Of a DNA stretch of 64,000 nt, positions 35,490 to 42,944 are shown piece by piece. The translations under genes and the position numbers were made by a program. The notes under the pieces are model-generated. The model was not told the origin of the DNA. It searched no databases and worked only from the letters and a program-made list of their open reading frames with translations. Numbering within the stretch: position 1 is the stretch's first letter; every line of letters begins with the position of its first letter. Location: assembly GCF_004912145.1 (NCBI RefSeq), contig NZ_STGT01000004.1:124001-188000 (forward strand), read 5' to 3'. Source of the stretch: Peteryoungia rhizophila (GTDB lineage: Bacteria; Pseudomonadota; Alphaproteobacteria; Rhizobiales; Rhizobiaceae).

Positions 35490-35957
35490 GGCCCTCCCGG
35501 CTGCCACCCAAAGCCTGACCGACATGGCGCGCGATCCAGCGACACCCGCCAAACCCGTGCTCTATCTGCTCGACGAGTTTGCCGACCTTGCCCATCCGCG
35601 CCAATCGAACAGGCCATGGCTGGCGGGATATGGCGTGCAGCTCTGGCCGATCCTGCAGGCATGTAGCAGCTGCGCGCCACATACGGGAAGCGTTTCGCGT
35701 ATGCCAAGTCTTCGGGGTCAACGACATCGAGACCACCAGCCTGATTGCCAACACCCTGATCGCCAACACTATGGAAGCCGATGGGCCATACATCCAGCGA
35801 ACATGTCGTCGCCCGCGATCTGATCACCCCTGACGAGATCATGCGGCTGCTGAGCGAGGCGATGATCCTCAACGGCACCGGACATAGGCCGGCGCTGGCG
35901 CAGAAGATCCGCTACCATGCGGACCCGGAGTTCCAAACCCTGTTTGATCCGTCTTGA
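35490..35957 (+). pseudogene. Conjugal transfer coupling protein TraG/VirD4, broken C-terminal part
   Basis: Three frames each carry successive pieces of a TraG/VirD4 coupling ATPase: VLYLLDEFADL (Walker B) and AGYGVQLWPILQ; then YGKRFAYAKS and CQVFGVNDIETTSLIANTL; then ARDLITPDEIMRLLSEAMIL, RPALAQKIRYHADPEF ending QTLFDPS. At least two frameshifts separate them, and the N-terminal membrane part and Walker A are missing. It is a relic of a conjugative plasmid or integrative element. Confidence 0.75.
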
Positions 35958-36166
35958 GCAGCCATCCCCGCACGTACCGCAAACAGTCGCCCAAGATTTA
36001 GCCCGGATCAAAGCCGCGCATGCGCGAGATCCCCTCATCTGAACCGTGCAGGACCCACGTCAGCGGCATAAGGCAGGAGGTGGCAACCTGTGTCCGTCAA
36101 CGACTGAGGGCGGGAGGCGATCGCCGTGGTCAGCCGTTAAGGTGGGCGGCGTATGATGCTTGAGGC

Positions 36167-36811
36167 CTACGAGATGATCGTGATGCCGGCCCGCCGGCCG
36201 TAGTCGCGCAGTTCGAGAAGAAGAGCCGCATTCGACGCGACGCCCAAGCAATCTCTGATCTCTAAGTCGACCTCGGCAATCCGATCCTCAAAGAGTATGA
36301 GGCATTGCTCGGGATCGCATTGGCGCGACGTCCAGATCAGACCATCTACGTCGGCCGAAGAAGCATGAATGGCTTGTGCCCACAAAACAGTTTCAGCATA
36401 GGTCGACTTGGGCGTCTCGATTAGGTCGGTGCGGCTGAGCCGCCAAGCCTTCAGATCGGGCGCAAACAGGCTTGCCAGCATCAGATCGCGTTTGGGGGCA
36501 ATGATGCTGACGCTGCGTCTTTCGACGGTGGAGAGCCGAACGGACTTGAATAGCGCGGCCGGATCGACGTCATGAAAAATCGACTCGAACGCAGCCGCCT
36601 CTCTGCTGGTCGCCGCATAGAGTGTCGGCACGCAGTTGCCGCTGCGATCGTTGAACGGCGCAAAGCGTGTTGCCTGACCCAGGCAGGGATTGAATTGCGT
36701 TGCGCCAAAGGAGGAAAGATGGTTGCGGTGGAGCTCCGTTCCCGACTTCAGTGTTTTTTTGTTGATCTTCGGAAAGGGCGAAGGCGGGTTTGGCACGACG
36801 GAGGGTGTCAA
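36167..36811 (-). CDS. RES-domain toxin (predicted NAD+ phosphorylase)
   Basis: A protein of about 209-214 residues with the RES family pattern: ELHRNHLSSFGATQFNPCLG, then FAPFNDRSGNCVPTLYAATS (the R-E-S-type core, with EAAAFESIFHDV), a middle TPKSTYAETVLWAQAIHAS, and DGLIWTSRQCDPEQCLILFE at the end. RES toxins degrade NAD+ and stop growth. The start overlaps the antitoxin stop: TTG 36811 gives a 1-codon overlap, or GTG 36796. Unlike the copy at 4627 this one is unbroken. Confidence 0.8.
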   Translation of the reverse strand: MTPSVVPNPPSPFPKINKKTLKSGTELHRNHLSSFGATQFNPCLGQATRFAPFNDRSGNCVPTLYAATSREAAAFESIFHDVDPAALFKSVRLSTVERRSVSIIAPKRDLMLASLFAPDLKAWRLSRTDLIETPKSTYAETVLWAQAIHASSADVDGLIWTSRQCDPEQCLILFEDRIAEVDLEIRDCLGVASNAALLLELRDYGRRAGITIIS

Positions 36812-37626
36812 CCGACCACCTCTTGGCCGTCACGCACCGCCGCAGCCGCGATCTCTTCCGGACGATCCAACATGTCGATGGGCGCCTTGTTGTCCAGCCA
36901 GCCATTGGTCGACACAAACCAGAACGCCCGCTGCCAGGCCGAAAGCGATTGCGGCAGCGCCCCGAGCGCAGCCTTGATTACAGGGCGCGGGCGGCCGTCC
37001 AGGAACTGGAATGCTGGAAAATACTCCGTACCGCGATGCTGAACCGAGAAGATGTCGCCTGCCTTTTTCCAACGCGCTGCTGTCGCATATGGGTTCTTGG
37101 CGGCAGATCCAGCCTGGTTGCCGACCTCGGCGCTCGTGAATTGCTGGATTTCGCGAATGAAGCGGTCCCGAAGCTCGAGATTGTCTTTGGCAAGCGCACC
37201 CCGCGCCTCCTTAAGTTCGTCGGGCAGGATGACATCGGCTAGCTTGTTGATCGCTTCCTCAAGCCGGCTTTCTTCCAGCGAACCGCTGACCCGAACCAGT
37301 GTCTGCAAGAACGTCTCGACGGTTTTCCGATAACTCTGGGGCAAGTCGGGCTTCAGTCTCAGGACGACTGAATCGCCGGTGGCCATGTCGGCCATGGCAC
37401 TGGCAAGCCTTGCAAGCTCAGTATTCTCCTTTCCGGCCGGCGCGACCTTCAGCTTGACGAGCGTCTGCAGAAACGCATTGGCGAGGACGTCATGCAGCGC
37501 CGGCTTCTCGCCTGGTTGTGGCAGGTTAGCGCCTTTCGGTTGACGGCCACGAGAGGGCGCGCTTGGCGCCGCTTCGGGCTTTGGCCGATCGATCATGACG
37601 ACGTCGGAGAACAGGGCTTCATGCAT
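36808..37626 (-). CDS. Large antitoxin-like partner of the RES toxin (DUF2384-type C-terminus)
   Basis: A 272-residue protein. The C-terminal 60 residues, PQSLSAWQRAFWFVSTNGWL, DNKAPIDMLDRPEEIAAAA, match the toxin-binding segment of Xre/MbcA/ParS antitoxins (GWL...P-x-DML-x-x-P). The N-terminal 200 residues are not the usual short HTH: a proline-rich tail (PEAAPSAPSRGRQPKG) leads into helical segments (ETFLQTLVRVSGSLEESRLE) and a DNA-binding-like KNPYATAARWKKAGDIF. It ends in a 4-bp overlap with the toxin gene, the normal order for this class. The extra length is unusual. Confidence 0.7.
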   Translation of the reverse strand: MHEALFSDVVMIDRPKPEAAPSAPSRGRQPKGANLPQPGEKPALHDVLANAFLQTLVKLKVAPAGKENTELARLASAMADMATGDSVVLRLKPDLPQSYRKTVETFLQTLVRVSGSLEESRLEEAINKLADVILPDELKEARGALAKDNLELRDRFIREIQQFTSAEVGNQAGSAAKNPYATAARWKKAGDIFSVQHRGTEYFPAFQFLDGRPRPVIKAALGALPQSLSAWQRAFWFVSTNGWLDNKAPIDMLDRPEEIAAAAVRDGQEVVG

Positions 37627-37641
37627 GGCGGCCTCGTGATA

Positions 37642-37678
37642 CGCGTGAGTGAAGCTCCTATATCACTTATGTCACGCG
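37642..37678. promoter_or_regulatory. Inverted repeat ahead of the RES toxin-antitoxin operon
   Basis: CGCGTGA (37642-37648) and its exact inverse TCACGCG (37672-37678) are separated by 23 bp, 15-50 bp upstream of the antitoxin start. A self-regulatory operator is the natural reading; not confirmed. Confidence 0.4.
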
Positions 37679-38174
37679 AAGTCTATTTCAAGCCGAGAGC
37701 CATGGTTCGGAACGGTGACGGCGCCTGCTTATGCGCCGCGCAGATCGAAGTCAGAGTGTGGATGGCACCACCGGCCGCGATTTCGTAAGGCGCAAGCAGC
37801 AGGTGTTAGAAAACCCGGTCGAGTTCCGGCACAAAACGTTGCACATTTTCTTCGTCGATGTGGGAGCACCTGCACTCCCAAATGCTGGGACTGAACACCG
37901 GACTGAATACAGAACCCGATACGCTATGTCGCCTAAGTTTGCAGTGTCATTGCTTTCGTCGGCAGAACCTGGGACAAAGTTTGTATCCCAGGCCGAAATC
38001 CGCGACCTCTTGCGCGTACTCGCGATTTCCCCGACAATTTTCCGCGTTGACAGTCCAGGAATTTGACGTGGTACAGCGGCATTCTCCCCTTCCAGAACAA
38101 AATTTCACAATTGCCACGGTTCCCTCAGGCGGTCTGAACGGACCATACACCTAGGTCCAAGCATATCGGACAAT
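37679..38174. other. Intergenic stretch, no supported gene
   Basis: About 500 bp between the toxin-antitoxin operon and the HWE kinase. Short open frames overlap in all phases without family motifs. The region may contain the lost beginning of the kinase gene. Confidence 0.3.
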
Positions 38175-39113
38175 ATGGAAGAATATGGGGGCAGCAAAGA
38201 ATTCGCGAATGACGAGTATCACACGCTCATCGGCGGGGATCGCAAGATCGTCGGCAGGTCGGTTGCGGAAGGCTTGTCGGAGGTGGTGCGCCAAGGGTTC
38301 GTGGACGTCCTCGACGGCGTGTACCATTCCGGTGAGCCATTTGTGGCTCGAGGCGTTTCTGTTGAACTGAACCGGGGACCATCTGGAGAAAAGCAGGAGC
38401 GGGTCATCGACTTCACCTATCAGCCACTTCGTGACCTGACCGGAGCCGTATCAGGGATCCTTGTGCAGGCCGCCGACGTCACGGAACGCGTTGCTGAGGA
38501 AAAACATGCAAACCTGATTTCGCACGAGCTCGGGCATCGACTGAAGAACCAGCTGGCCATGGTACAGGCTATCGCTTCGCAGACGCTGCGCACCGCGACG
38601 GATGTTCACACGGCAAGGCGCCTGCTTTCAGATCGAATTAGCGTTTTGAGCGCGGCGCACGATACCGTCATTCAAGGCGGATTCGGCACATCGAAGGTCC
38701 ACAAACTCGTCGCACAGCTGCTTGCAGTGCATGAAGATCCGGAAAATCCTCGCTTTGATGTGTCCGGGCCCAACCTTCGGGTCGGCTCGAGGCCCTCGCT
38801 GTCGCTTTCGCTGATCCTGCATGAACTTGCAACAAACGCCATGAAACATGGAGCTCTTTCAACCTCTGCCACCAAGGGCCGGGTGACAATAGACTGGGAC
38901 GTTATCGGGGAAAACAACGATCGCTTCCAGATGAGGTGGGTCGAGGCGGGAGGCCCGACGGTTGCCTATCCGATTGTTGAGGGATCGGGGTCGAGATTGA
39001 TCAGGGCAGGTCTTGCCGGGGCGGCTGACAGCAAGGTCGAGATCGATTACGACCCTGCCGGACTGCGCTGCGTGGTCTCAGCAGATCTTTCCAGCTTTCA
39101 GAAAGAACATTGA
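38175..39113 (+). CDS. HWE-family histidine kinase with shortened PAS domain
   Basis: A soluble 312-residue kinase. A PAS domain (about 9-112) has EFANDEYHTLIGG and VDFTYQPLRDLTGAVSGILV-like core (VIDFTYQPLRDL), but begins some 20 residues later than usual, so its first strand appears to be missing. The HWE core follows: LISHELGHRLKNQLAMVQAI (phosphoacceptor His), LILHELATNAMKHGALS, then WVEAGGP (the W-x-E of the family) and GSRLIRAGL. The next gene encodes a receiver and overlaps its stop. The ribosome site is poor, which with the short PAS suggests N-terminal truncation. Confidence 0.85.
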   Translation: MEEYGGSKEFANDEYHTLIGGDRKIVGRSVAEGLSEVVRQGFVDVLDGVYHSGEPFVARGVSVELNRGPSGEKQERVIDFTYQPLRDLTGAVSGILVQAADVTERVAEEKHANLISHELGHRLKNQLAMVQAIASQTLRTATDVHTARRLLSDRISVLSAAHDTVIQGGFGTSKVHKLVAQLLAVHEDPENPRFDVSGPNLRVGSRPSLSLSLILHELATNAMKHGALSTSATKGRVTIDWDVIGENNDRFQMRWVEAGGPTVAYPIVEGSGSRLIRAGLAGAADSKVEIDYDPAGLRCVVSADLSSFQKEH

Positions 39114-39115
39114 AC

Positions 39116-39481
39116 ATGGGTTCTTCCAAACCGAGGCTCCTTGTCGTTGAAGATGATGGGCTGATCCGCATGGATCTGGTCGACATGCTGTCAGACCGGG
39201 GATATTCAGTGGAGGAGGCTACGACAGCGGATGAGGCGCTTGTCGTTTTGGAAGCGGACCTGGGATTTACCGCCGTCTTGACCGACATTGACATGCCAGG
39301 TTCGATAAATGGGCTTGGCCTTGGCAACATTGCTCATGAGCGTTGGCCGACAATGAAGATCGTGGTGATTTCGGGGAGATATTCCCCCTCCGCAGGCGTC
39401 TTGCCGCCAGGCGCAAAATTTTTGTCCAAGCCGATCTCGGAACGCGTCATCGAACAAACACTCGGCGAACTCGGACTTTAG
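39116..39481 (+). CDS. Single-domain response regulator (receiver)
   Basis: A 121-residue CheY-like receiver with no output domain. It has the acidic pair VVEDDGLIR, the phosphoacceptor in AVLTDIDMPGSINGLGLG, the conserved Ser in VVISGR and Lys in FLSKPIS. Receivers of this type regularly follow HWE kinases in rhizobia. The TTG at 39110 overlaps the kinase stop; ATG 39116 is preferred. The output must come through another protein. Confidence 0.9.
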   Translation: MGSSKPRLLVVEDDGLIRMDLVDMLSDRGYSVEEATTADEALVVLEADLGFTAVLTDIDMPGSINGLGLGNIAHERWPTMKIVVISGRYSPSAGVLPPGAKFLSKPISERVIEQTLGELGL

Positions 39482-39645
39482 CGGCCCCGGGAAAGCTTGC
39501 TGCCAGACACTTTGATGGGCTTAAAACCCAAGACCCGCTATCCACGATGATGCTGTCATCTAAACCTCTCCCTGCCTGCTTGCGGCGGAAGTTGTTTCTG
39601 TCCAACAACCCGCTAGGCTCGTGTCACCTTTCAGCGGAGCAGGAG

Positions 39646-40491
39646 ATGGCAATGATCACAGGATGGTCTGTCGTTGGCACCGTATTCGCGTGCTTTGTCC
39701 TCCTCACCTTTGGATTGAATAGCGCTCAAGCGAAAGACGCATGTGGCGCGCAACTCGCTGAAGTGATCGCCAATGCCTATCCGCATGCCGGAAAGGTAAG
39801 CGACACACAGCTTACTGTCGACGGGATGACATTATTCCTCCCCGGCCAGCACGTTCACGGCGAGACCGAGCGCTATACTGCCATCTGCCGCATTTGGCCC
39901 GCTCACCCTGAGCGTCTGCTTGTCGCCGTCCCCCTGATCGCCGACATATCAGCTTCAGTCGTGGCGGGGCATCTGGAAATCCTTGTCATGCATACGTCGA
40001 CGCTCCAAGTGGAACAGCGTCTTCTGCTGAGGAACGCGATCGAAGATGATGCATTCAAGATCACCTCGATTGGATTCGATACAGCAAGGTACAGGGTGAA
40101 GCCGACTTTGCTCGCCTTCGGCCTGCGGGTAGCAAAGGCTGGCAGCTCTCAGGTTAACCCCTTCAGCGAAACCGCCCTGTCACTTTTCGTCATCGAGGGC
40201 GATCTGGTGAGGCGGATATCAGACACTGTCGTGGTTGAGAAAAAGCAGGGTGAGTGGAACGGTACCTGCGACGGCTCCTTCGAAACGACCACAAGGTTCC
40301 TTGCTATGGGAGATAATGCCTCACAAGGCCTTGCCGATATTCGGATCACAGAAGCGGTGTCTGTGACCCAGTACACCGCCAGCGGGCGGGCGGAGTGTTC
40401 TGAGCAGACCCAGGACAAGCCGACAAGAAGCTTCAATCTGACATACGACGGCACGCGCTATGTCGTCCCAGACGAGCTCAGACCGCTTTAA
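39646..40491 (+). CDS. Exported protein of unknown function (281 aa)
   Basis: ATG 39646 with GGAGCAGGAG upstream starts a clear signal peptide (SVVGTVFACFVLLTFGLNSA, cut near QAKD). The mature part is mixed alpha/beta with repeated strands, e.g. LLVAVPLIADISASVVAGHL, TSIGFDTARYRV, WNGTCDGSFETTTRFLAMGD, ending SFNLTYDGTRYVVPDELRPL. Three Cys residues could form disulphides. It is likely periplasmic. Family not recognised. The reading frame continues upstream of the signal peptide, but that part is not credible protein. Confidence 0.65.
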   Translation: MAMITGWSVVGTVFACFVLLTFGLNSAQAKDACGAQLAEVIANAYPHAGKVSDTQLTVDGMTLFLPGQHVHGETERYTAICRIWPAHPERLLVAVPLIADISASVVAGHLEILVMHTSTLQVEQRLLLRNAIEDDAFKITSIGFDTARYRVKPTLLAFGLRVAKAGSSQVNPFSETALSLFVIEGDLVRRISDTVVVEKKQGEWNGTCDGSFETTTRFLAMGDNASQGLADIRITEAVSVTQYTASGRAECSEQTQDKPTRSFNLTYDGTRYVVPDELRPL

Positions 40492-40909
40492 CCCTCCTGA
40501 CATGGATGGATCTCGTCCTATCGGGTCGCAACCCGACACACTGTTTCAGGGGGGTGAACATCCGATCAACGCGATTTCGATCCTTAGGAAGCTCTAAAGC
40601 GCCAGGCGGCAAGTCTTCCGATTGGCCTTTCGCGATATGACGCGCCCAATTCCATGGATCCGGAATTGCTCGCTGCGGAAACTTTCGTCGCAGCGTAAGC
40701 CTCTGGTGGAGGATATGAGCGACGATCTTGCGGCCCACTCTAATCATTGCAGCCGGGCAGTGCGGAGAAGCTCCCGACGAGCCCCGGCAGACACGAAGCT
40801 CTTGAAGGTTGCGTCGGCACCATGGTTCGGCGCAATGACCGATGGCGTTGATAGAATGGGCGCTCTGACACGGCAGGTCTGCGCGACCGCCATAGACGGG
40901 CGCCGCTGT
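40492..40909. other. Intergenic stretch, no supported gene
   Basis: About 420 bp. A minus-strand 89-codon frame (40478-40747) is open but very Arg-rich and lacks a ribosome site, which suggests a chance frame. Confidence 0.3.
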
Positions 40910-41530
40910 TCAGTGAAGCAGATCGACCGCCAGCCCCATAAAGAGCCCAGCGGCAAAGAGACCTGCACCGATCACAATGCCTTTTGCTGAGAGCCGCCGC
41001 TCTGTCAGATCGGGGTTTGGCAAAGGATCGACGGCAGCAGTACCGTGCCGTGCAGTTTCTACCACGTCCTCCAGATTTGGCCGAGGAGCGGTCGGGGGTG
41101 GGCTTTCAGCTGGCGAGGCGGAATAGGCAATTGTCACCGGCCTGGCGCTTGCCTCATCGAACTTAACAAGGAACTCTACCGACCTGGCTGACCGCAACTC
41201 CGCCAGGACTTTCTGAGCTGCGCTGACCTCATCCTCGCCTTCAATGAGTGACGTATGGGTGACGAGGTAATAGGGCATGCGGAATATCTCTCTGGTTGCA
41301 GCCAAAGCTTGATCGACTGGAAGGAAGTGCGCCGTCAAGAATATTGTGTCGGCAAATGCGGTGTAAATATCGGGGCGAACCCTGGCAAAGCAATCCCCTT
41401 GTCTTGAGCTGCCTTGCGCCGGCCGCTCCGTTTTCAGCTTCTTCAGGGCCCTCAGCCCATGAAGGAAATCTGCCGAGCGCGGCACATGGGCCTGGACATT
41501 AAAAATGGCCCTTTTGTGCTCTTCCAGCAC
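40910..41530 (-). CDS. Hypothetical tail-anchored protein (206 aa)
   Basis: GTG start at 41530. The N-terminal two thirds are soluble and helical (SADFLHGLRALKKLKTERPA, EVSAAQKVLAELRSARSVEF). A proline-rich linker (SPAESPPPTAPRPN) leads to a single C-terminal hydrophobic helix IVIGAGLFAAGLFMGLAVDL. This arrangement suggests a C-terminally membrane-anchored protein facing the cytoplasm. Family not recognised. It lies downstream of the ardC stub on the same strand and could have been carried in with it. Confidence 0.5.
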   Translation of the reverse strand: MLEEHKRAIFNVQAHVPRSADFLHGLRALKKLKTERPAQGSSRQGDCFARVRPDIYTAFADTIFLTAHFLPVDQALAATREIFRMPYYLVTHTSLIEGEDEVSAAQKVLAELRSARSVEFLVKFDEASARPVTIAYSASPAESPPPTAPRPNLEDVVETARHGTAAVDPLPNPDLTERRLSAKGIVIGAGLFAAGLFMGLAVDLLH

Positions 41531-41571
41531 CTTGAGCTACCTCTGGATACAAGCCGCATGATAAGTGCAAG

Positions 41572-41700
41572 TCACGGCCTCAAGACCCGACCTGGCCCGG
41601 CCGTGTTCCCGGCACTCCACGGCTTCAACCAGGTCAGATCCCCCTTTTCCAGATCGGCAATGATCTTGTCCGTCACTTCAGCGTAAACATTGCTTTTCAT
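41572..41700 (-). pseudogene. ArdC-like antirestriction gene, N-terminal stub
   Basis: ATG 41700 begins MKSNVYAEVTDKIIADLEKG, then TWLKPWSAGNTAGP, an excellent match to the opening of ArdC-type antirestriction proteins. Homology ends after about 36 residues and the frame stops at 42. It is a different, more typical allele than the fragment at 26108. The remaining 250 or so codons have been lost. Cluster of hairpins directly upstream. Confidence 0.7.
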
Positions 41701-41779
41701 GTCCCTTTTTCTTTGATCGGGTTGCGCATGCAACCGATCTGCCCCTCTGGCGAAGAGCGGGGGGAACCCGTCCAGACCC

Positions 41780-41888
41780 AAAAGCGTCCGGGGTGGTGCG
41801 GGCGCAGGGGCTAAAAGCCCCGAGCCACGGCCCGGACGCTTTTGCCCGAAGGGTTCAAGGTCTTGACGGGTGATGGGGCGTCAGCCCC
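41780..41888. repeat. Cluster of GC-rich hairpins upstream of the ardC stub
   Basis: Three stems: a 13-bp perfect inverted repeat AAAAGCGTCCGGG (41780-41792) with CCCGGACGCTTTT (41831-41843), enclosing a small hairpin GGGGCT-AAA-AGCCCC (41807-41821); and a neighbouring GGGGC-GTCA-GCCCC (41875-41888). They lie 80-190 bp before the ardC ATG on the minus strand. Such folding is reminiscent of single-strand promoters and transfer-origin regions of plasmids. Confidence 0.6.
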
Positions 41889-41950
41889 TTCTCAAAAATG
41901 CGTGGAGCCAGACCTGAGCACTCTCATTCACTTTGCGGCAACAGAATTAC

Positions 41951-42112
41951 TTATGCTGGAGTGTCCTCGGCACCATTTCGCTCATCTGCTCTGGTATCTT
42001 CAGGAGCATAGGTCAAGGTCGAAAACTGCCGTGGCCCGACATGGGTGAACCGCAACTGACCCAGGGGTGTCAGGCTTTCGCCAAGTGCCACATTGGCCAC
42101 GAAGTCCGCCAT
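41951..42112 (-). pseudogene. HipA toxin, N-terminal stub
   Basis: Starts MADFVANVALGESLTPLGQL and continues RFTHVGPRQFSTLTYAPED, the N-terminal subdomain of HipA-type kinases, then ends at 53 residues. The kinase domain with its catalytic loop is gone. The ATG overlaps the preceding stop by one base (TGATG), the normal hipB-hipA coupling, so this is the original junction. Confidence 0.6.
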
Positions 42113-42537
42113 CAGAACGAGACCCCTTCGGGGTCCACGATGTCTTGGTCACCCTGTGACGTCTCCGATTGAGCCTTCTGTTTCCGGAGTGCCGCCGCAA
42201 ACGATCGCCCCCGACGTGGACCCTGTTCCGTCGACAGCGCCAGCCCAAGATCATCCTTGCGGACATCAATGAGGTCGGCAAGGCGTTCCAGAAGGCCAAG
42301 GACAAGCAGCACATCGGCAAGCGTCCCGATGGCGACGCGGGGGATAATGCGCAACCCCGGCAGCACGCGGTCCCTGACAGTCCCGCGTGCTGGATATGTC
42401 TCGAGGGACATACATGCCGCCTCTATACGGGCCAGGTAACCCCCTGCCCTCTCGTGTCCGGCTTCATCGGCAATGGAGAGATAAAGGTTTTTGAGATCAG
42501 CTGCAGCGGCCGGCCGGAAGACAATCCTACGCCTCAC
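42112..42537 (-). pseudogene. Chimeric gene: ParE toxin front joined to HipB antitoxin tail
   Basis: From GTG 42537 (open frame to ATG 42564) the protein reads RRRIVFRPAAAADLKNLYLS and AACMSLETYPARGTVRDRV, then LPGLRIIP, the first two thirds of a ParE/RelE toxin. It then changes abruptly to RVAIGTLADVLLVLGLLERL, ADLIDVRKDDLGLAL and GRSFAAALRKQKAQ, the C-terminal part of a HipB-type Xre antitoxin. The last third of ParE and the HTH of HipB are missing. The join falls close to residue 65 of ParE and keeps the frame. Confidence 0.6.
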
Positions 42538-42685
42538 GCTTGATGGCTTTTCCACGGCCATCATGGAAAGCTCTCAGGTCTGCGAAGACCTGGTCGGCCG
42601 GAATGCTTGGCCGTGGATCCTCGATGGCTTCCTTGACCTTGGCGCAAGGCGTCGTGAGGCGCCGTGCGAGATCCTGGGGCGCCAT
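42527..42685 (-). pseudogene. Antitoxin tail of the broken ParE locus
   Basis: A frame reading KVKEAIEDPRPSIPADQVFA, then DLRAFHDGRGKAIKREA, typical of the C-terminal, toxin-binding part of ribbon-helix-helix antitoxins (DPRPPIP-x-DEV). It overlaps the ParE start by about 10 bases, the normal arrangement. The DNA-binding N-terminus is not in frame: the upstream sequence gives an unrelated frame, so the antitoxin is probably frameshifted or truncated. Confidence 0.45.
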
Positions 42686-42944
42686 GGTCGTAGACGTGGC
42701 TCAGGGCGCAGGATGCCTGAAGAGCGCCAAATTGTTTCAATAACTTGGACATTTTCTCAGCATTGTAGCATTTCCTTCCCAAAGTCTGGACAATATCGCT
42801 TTAATGTACTAGGCCGTATTCTCATTGCGACAGAGGCTCATTTGCGACATCCGTTTGCAAGGGATCTCGCCTCATTGATCGCTAGAACCGGCATGCATGC
42901 TAAAAAGGAGAGTGCCCCGCTTCCGGAGCCGGGCCCGACACAAT

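Noticed and set aside
40478..40747. 89-codon minus-strand frame
   Set aside because: Arg-rich, overlaps the end of a supported gene, no ribosome site.
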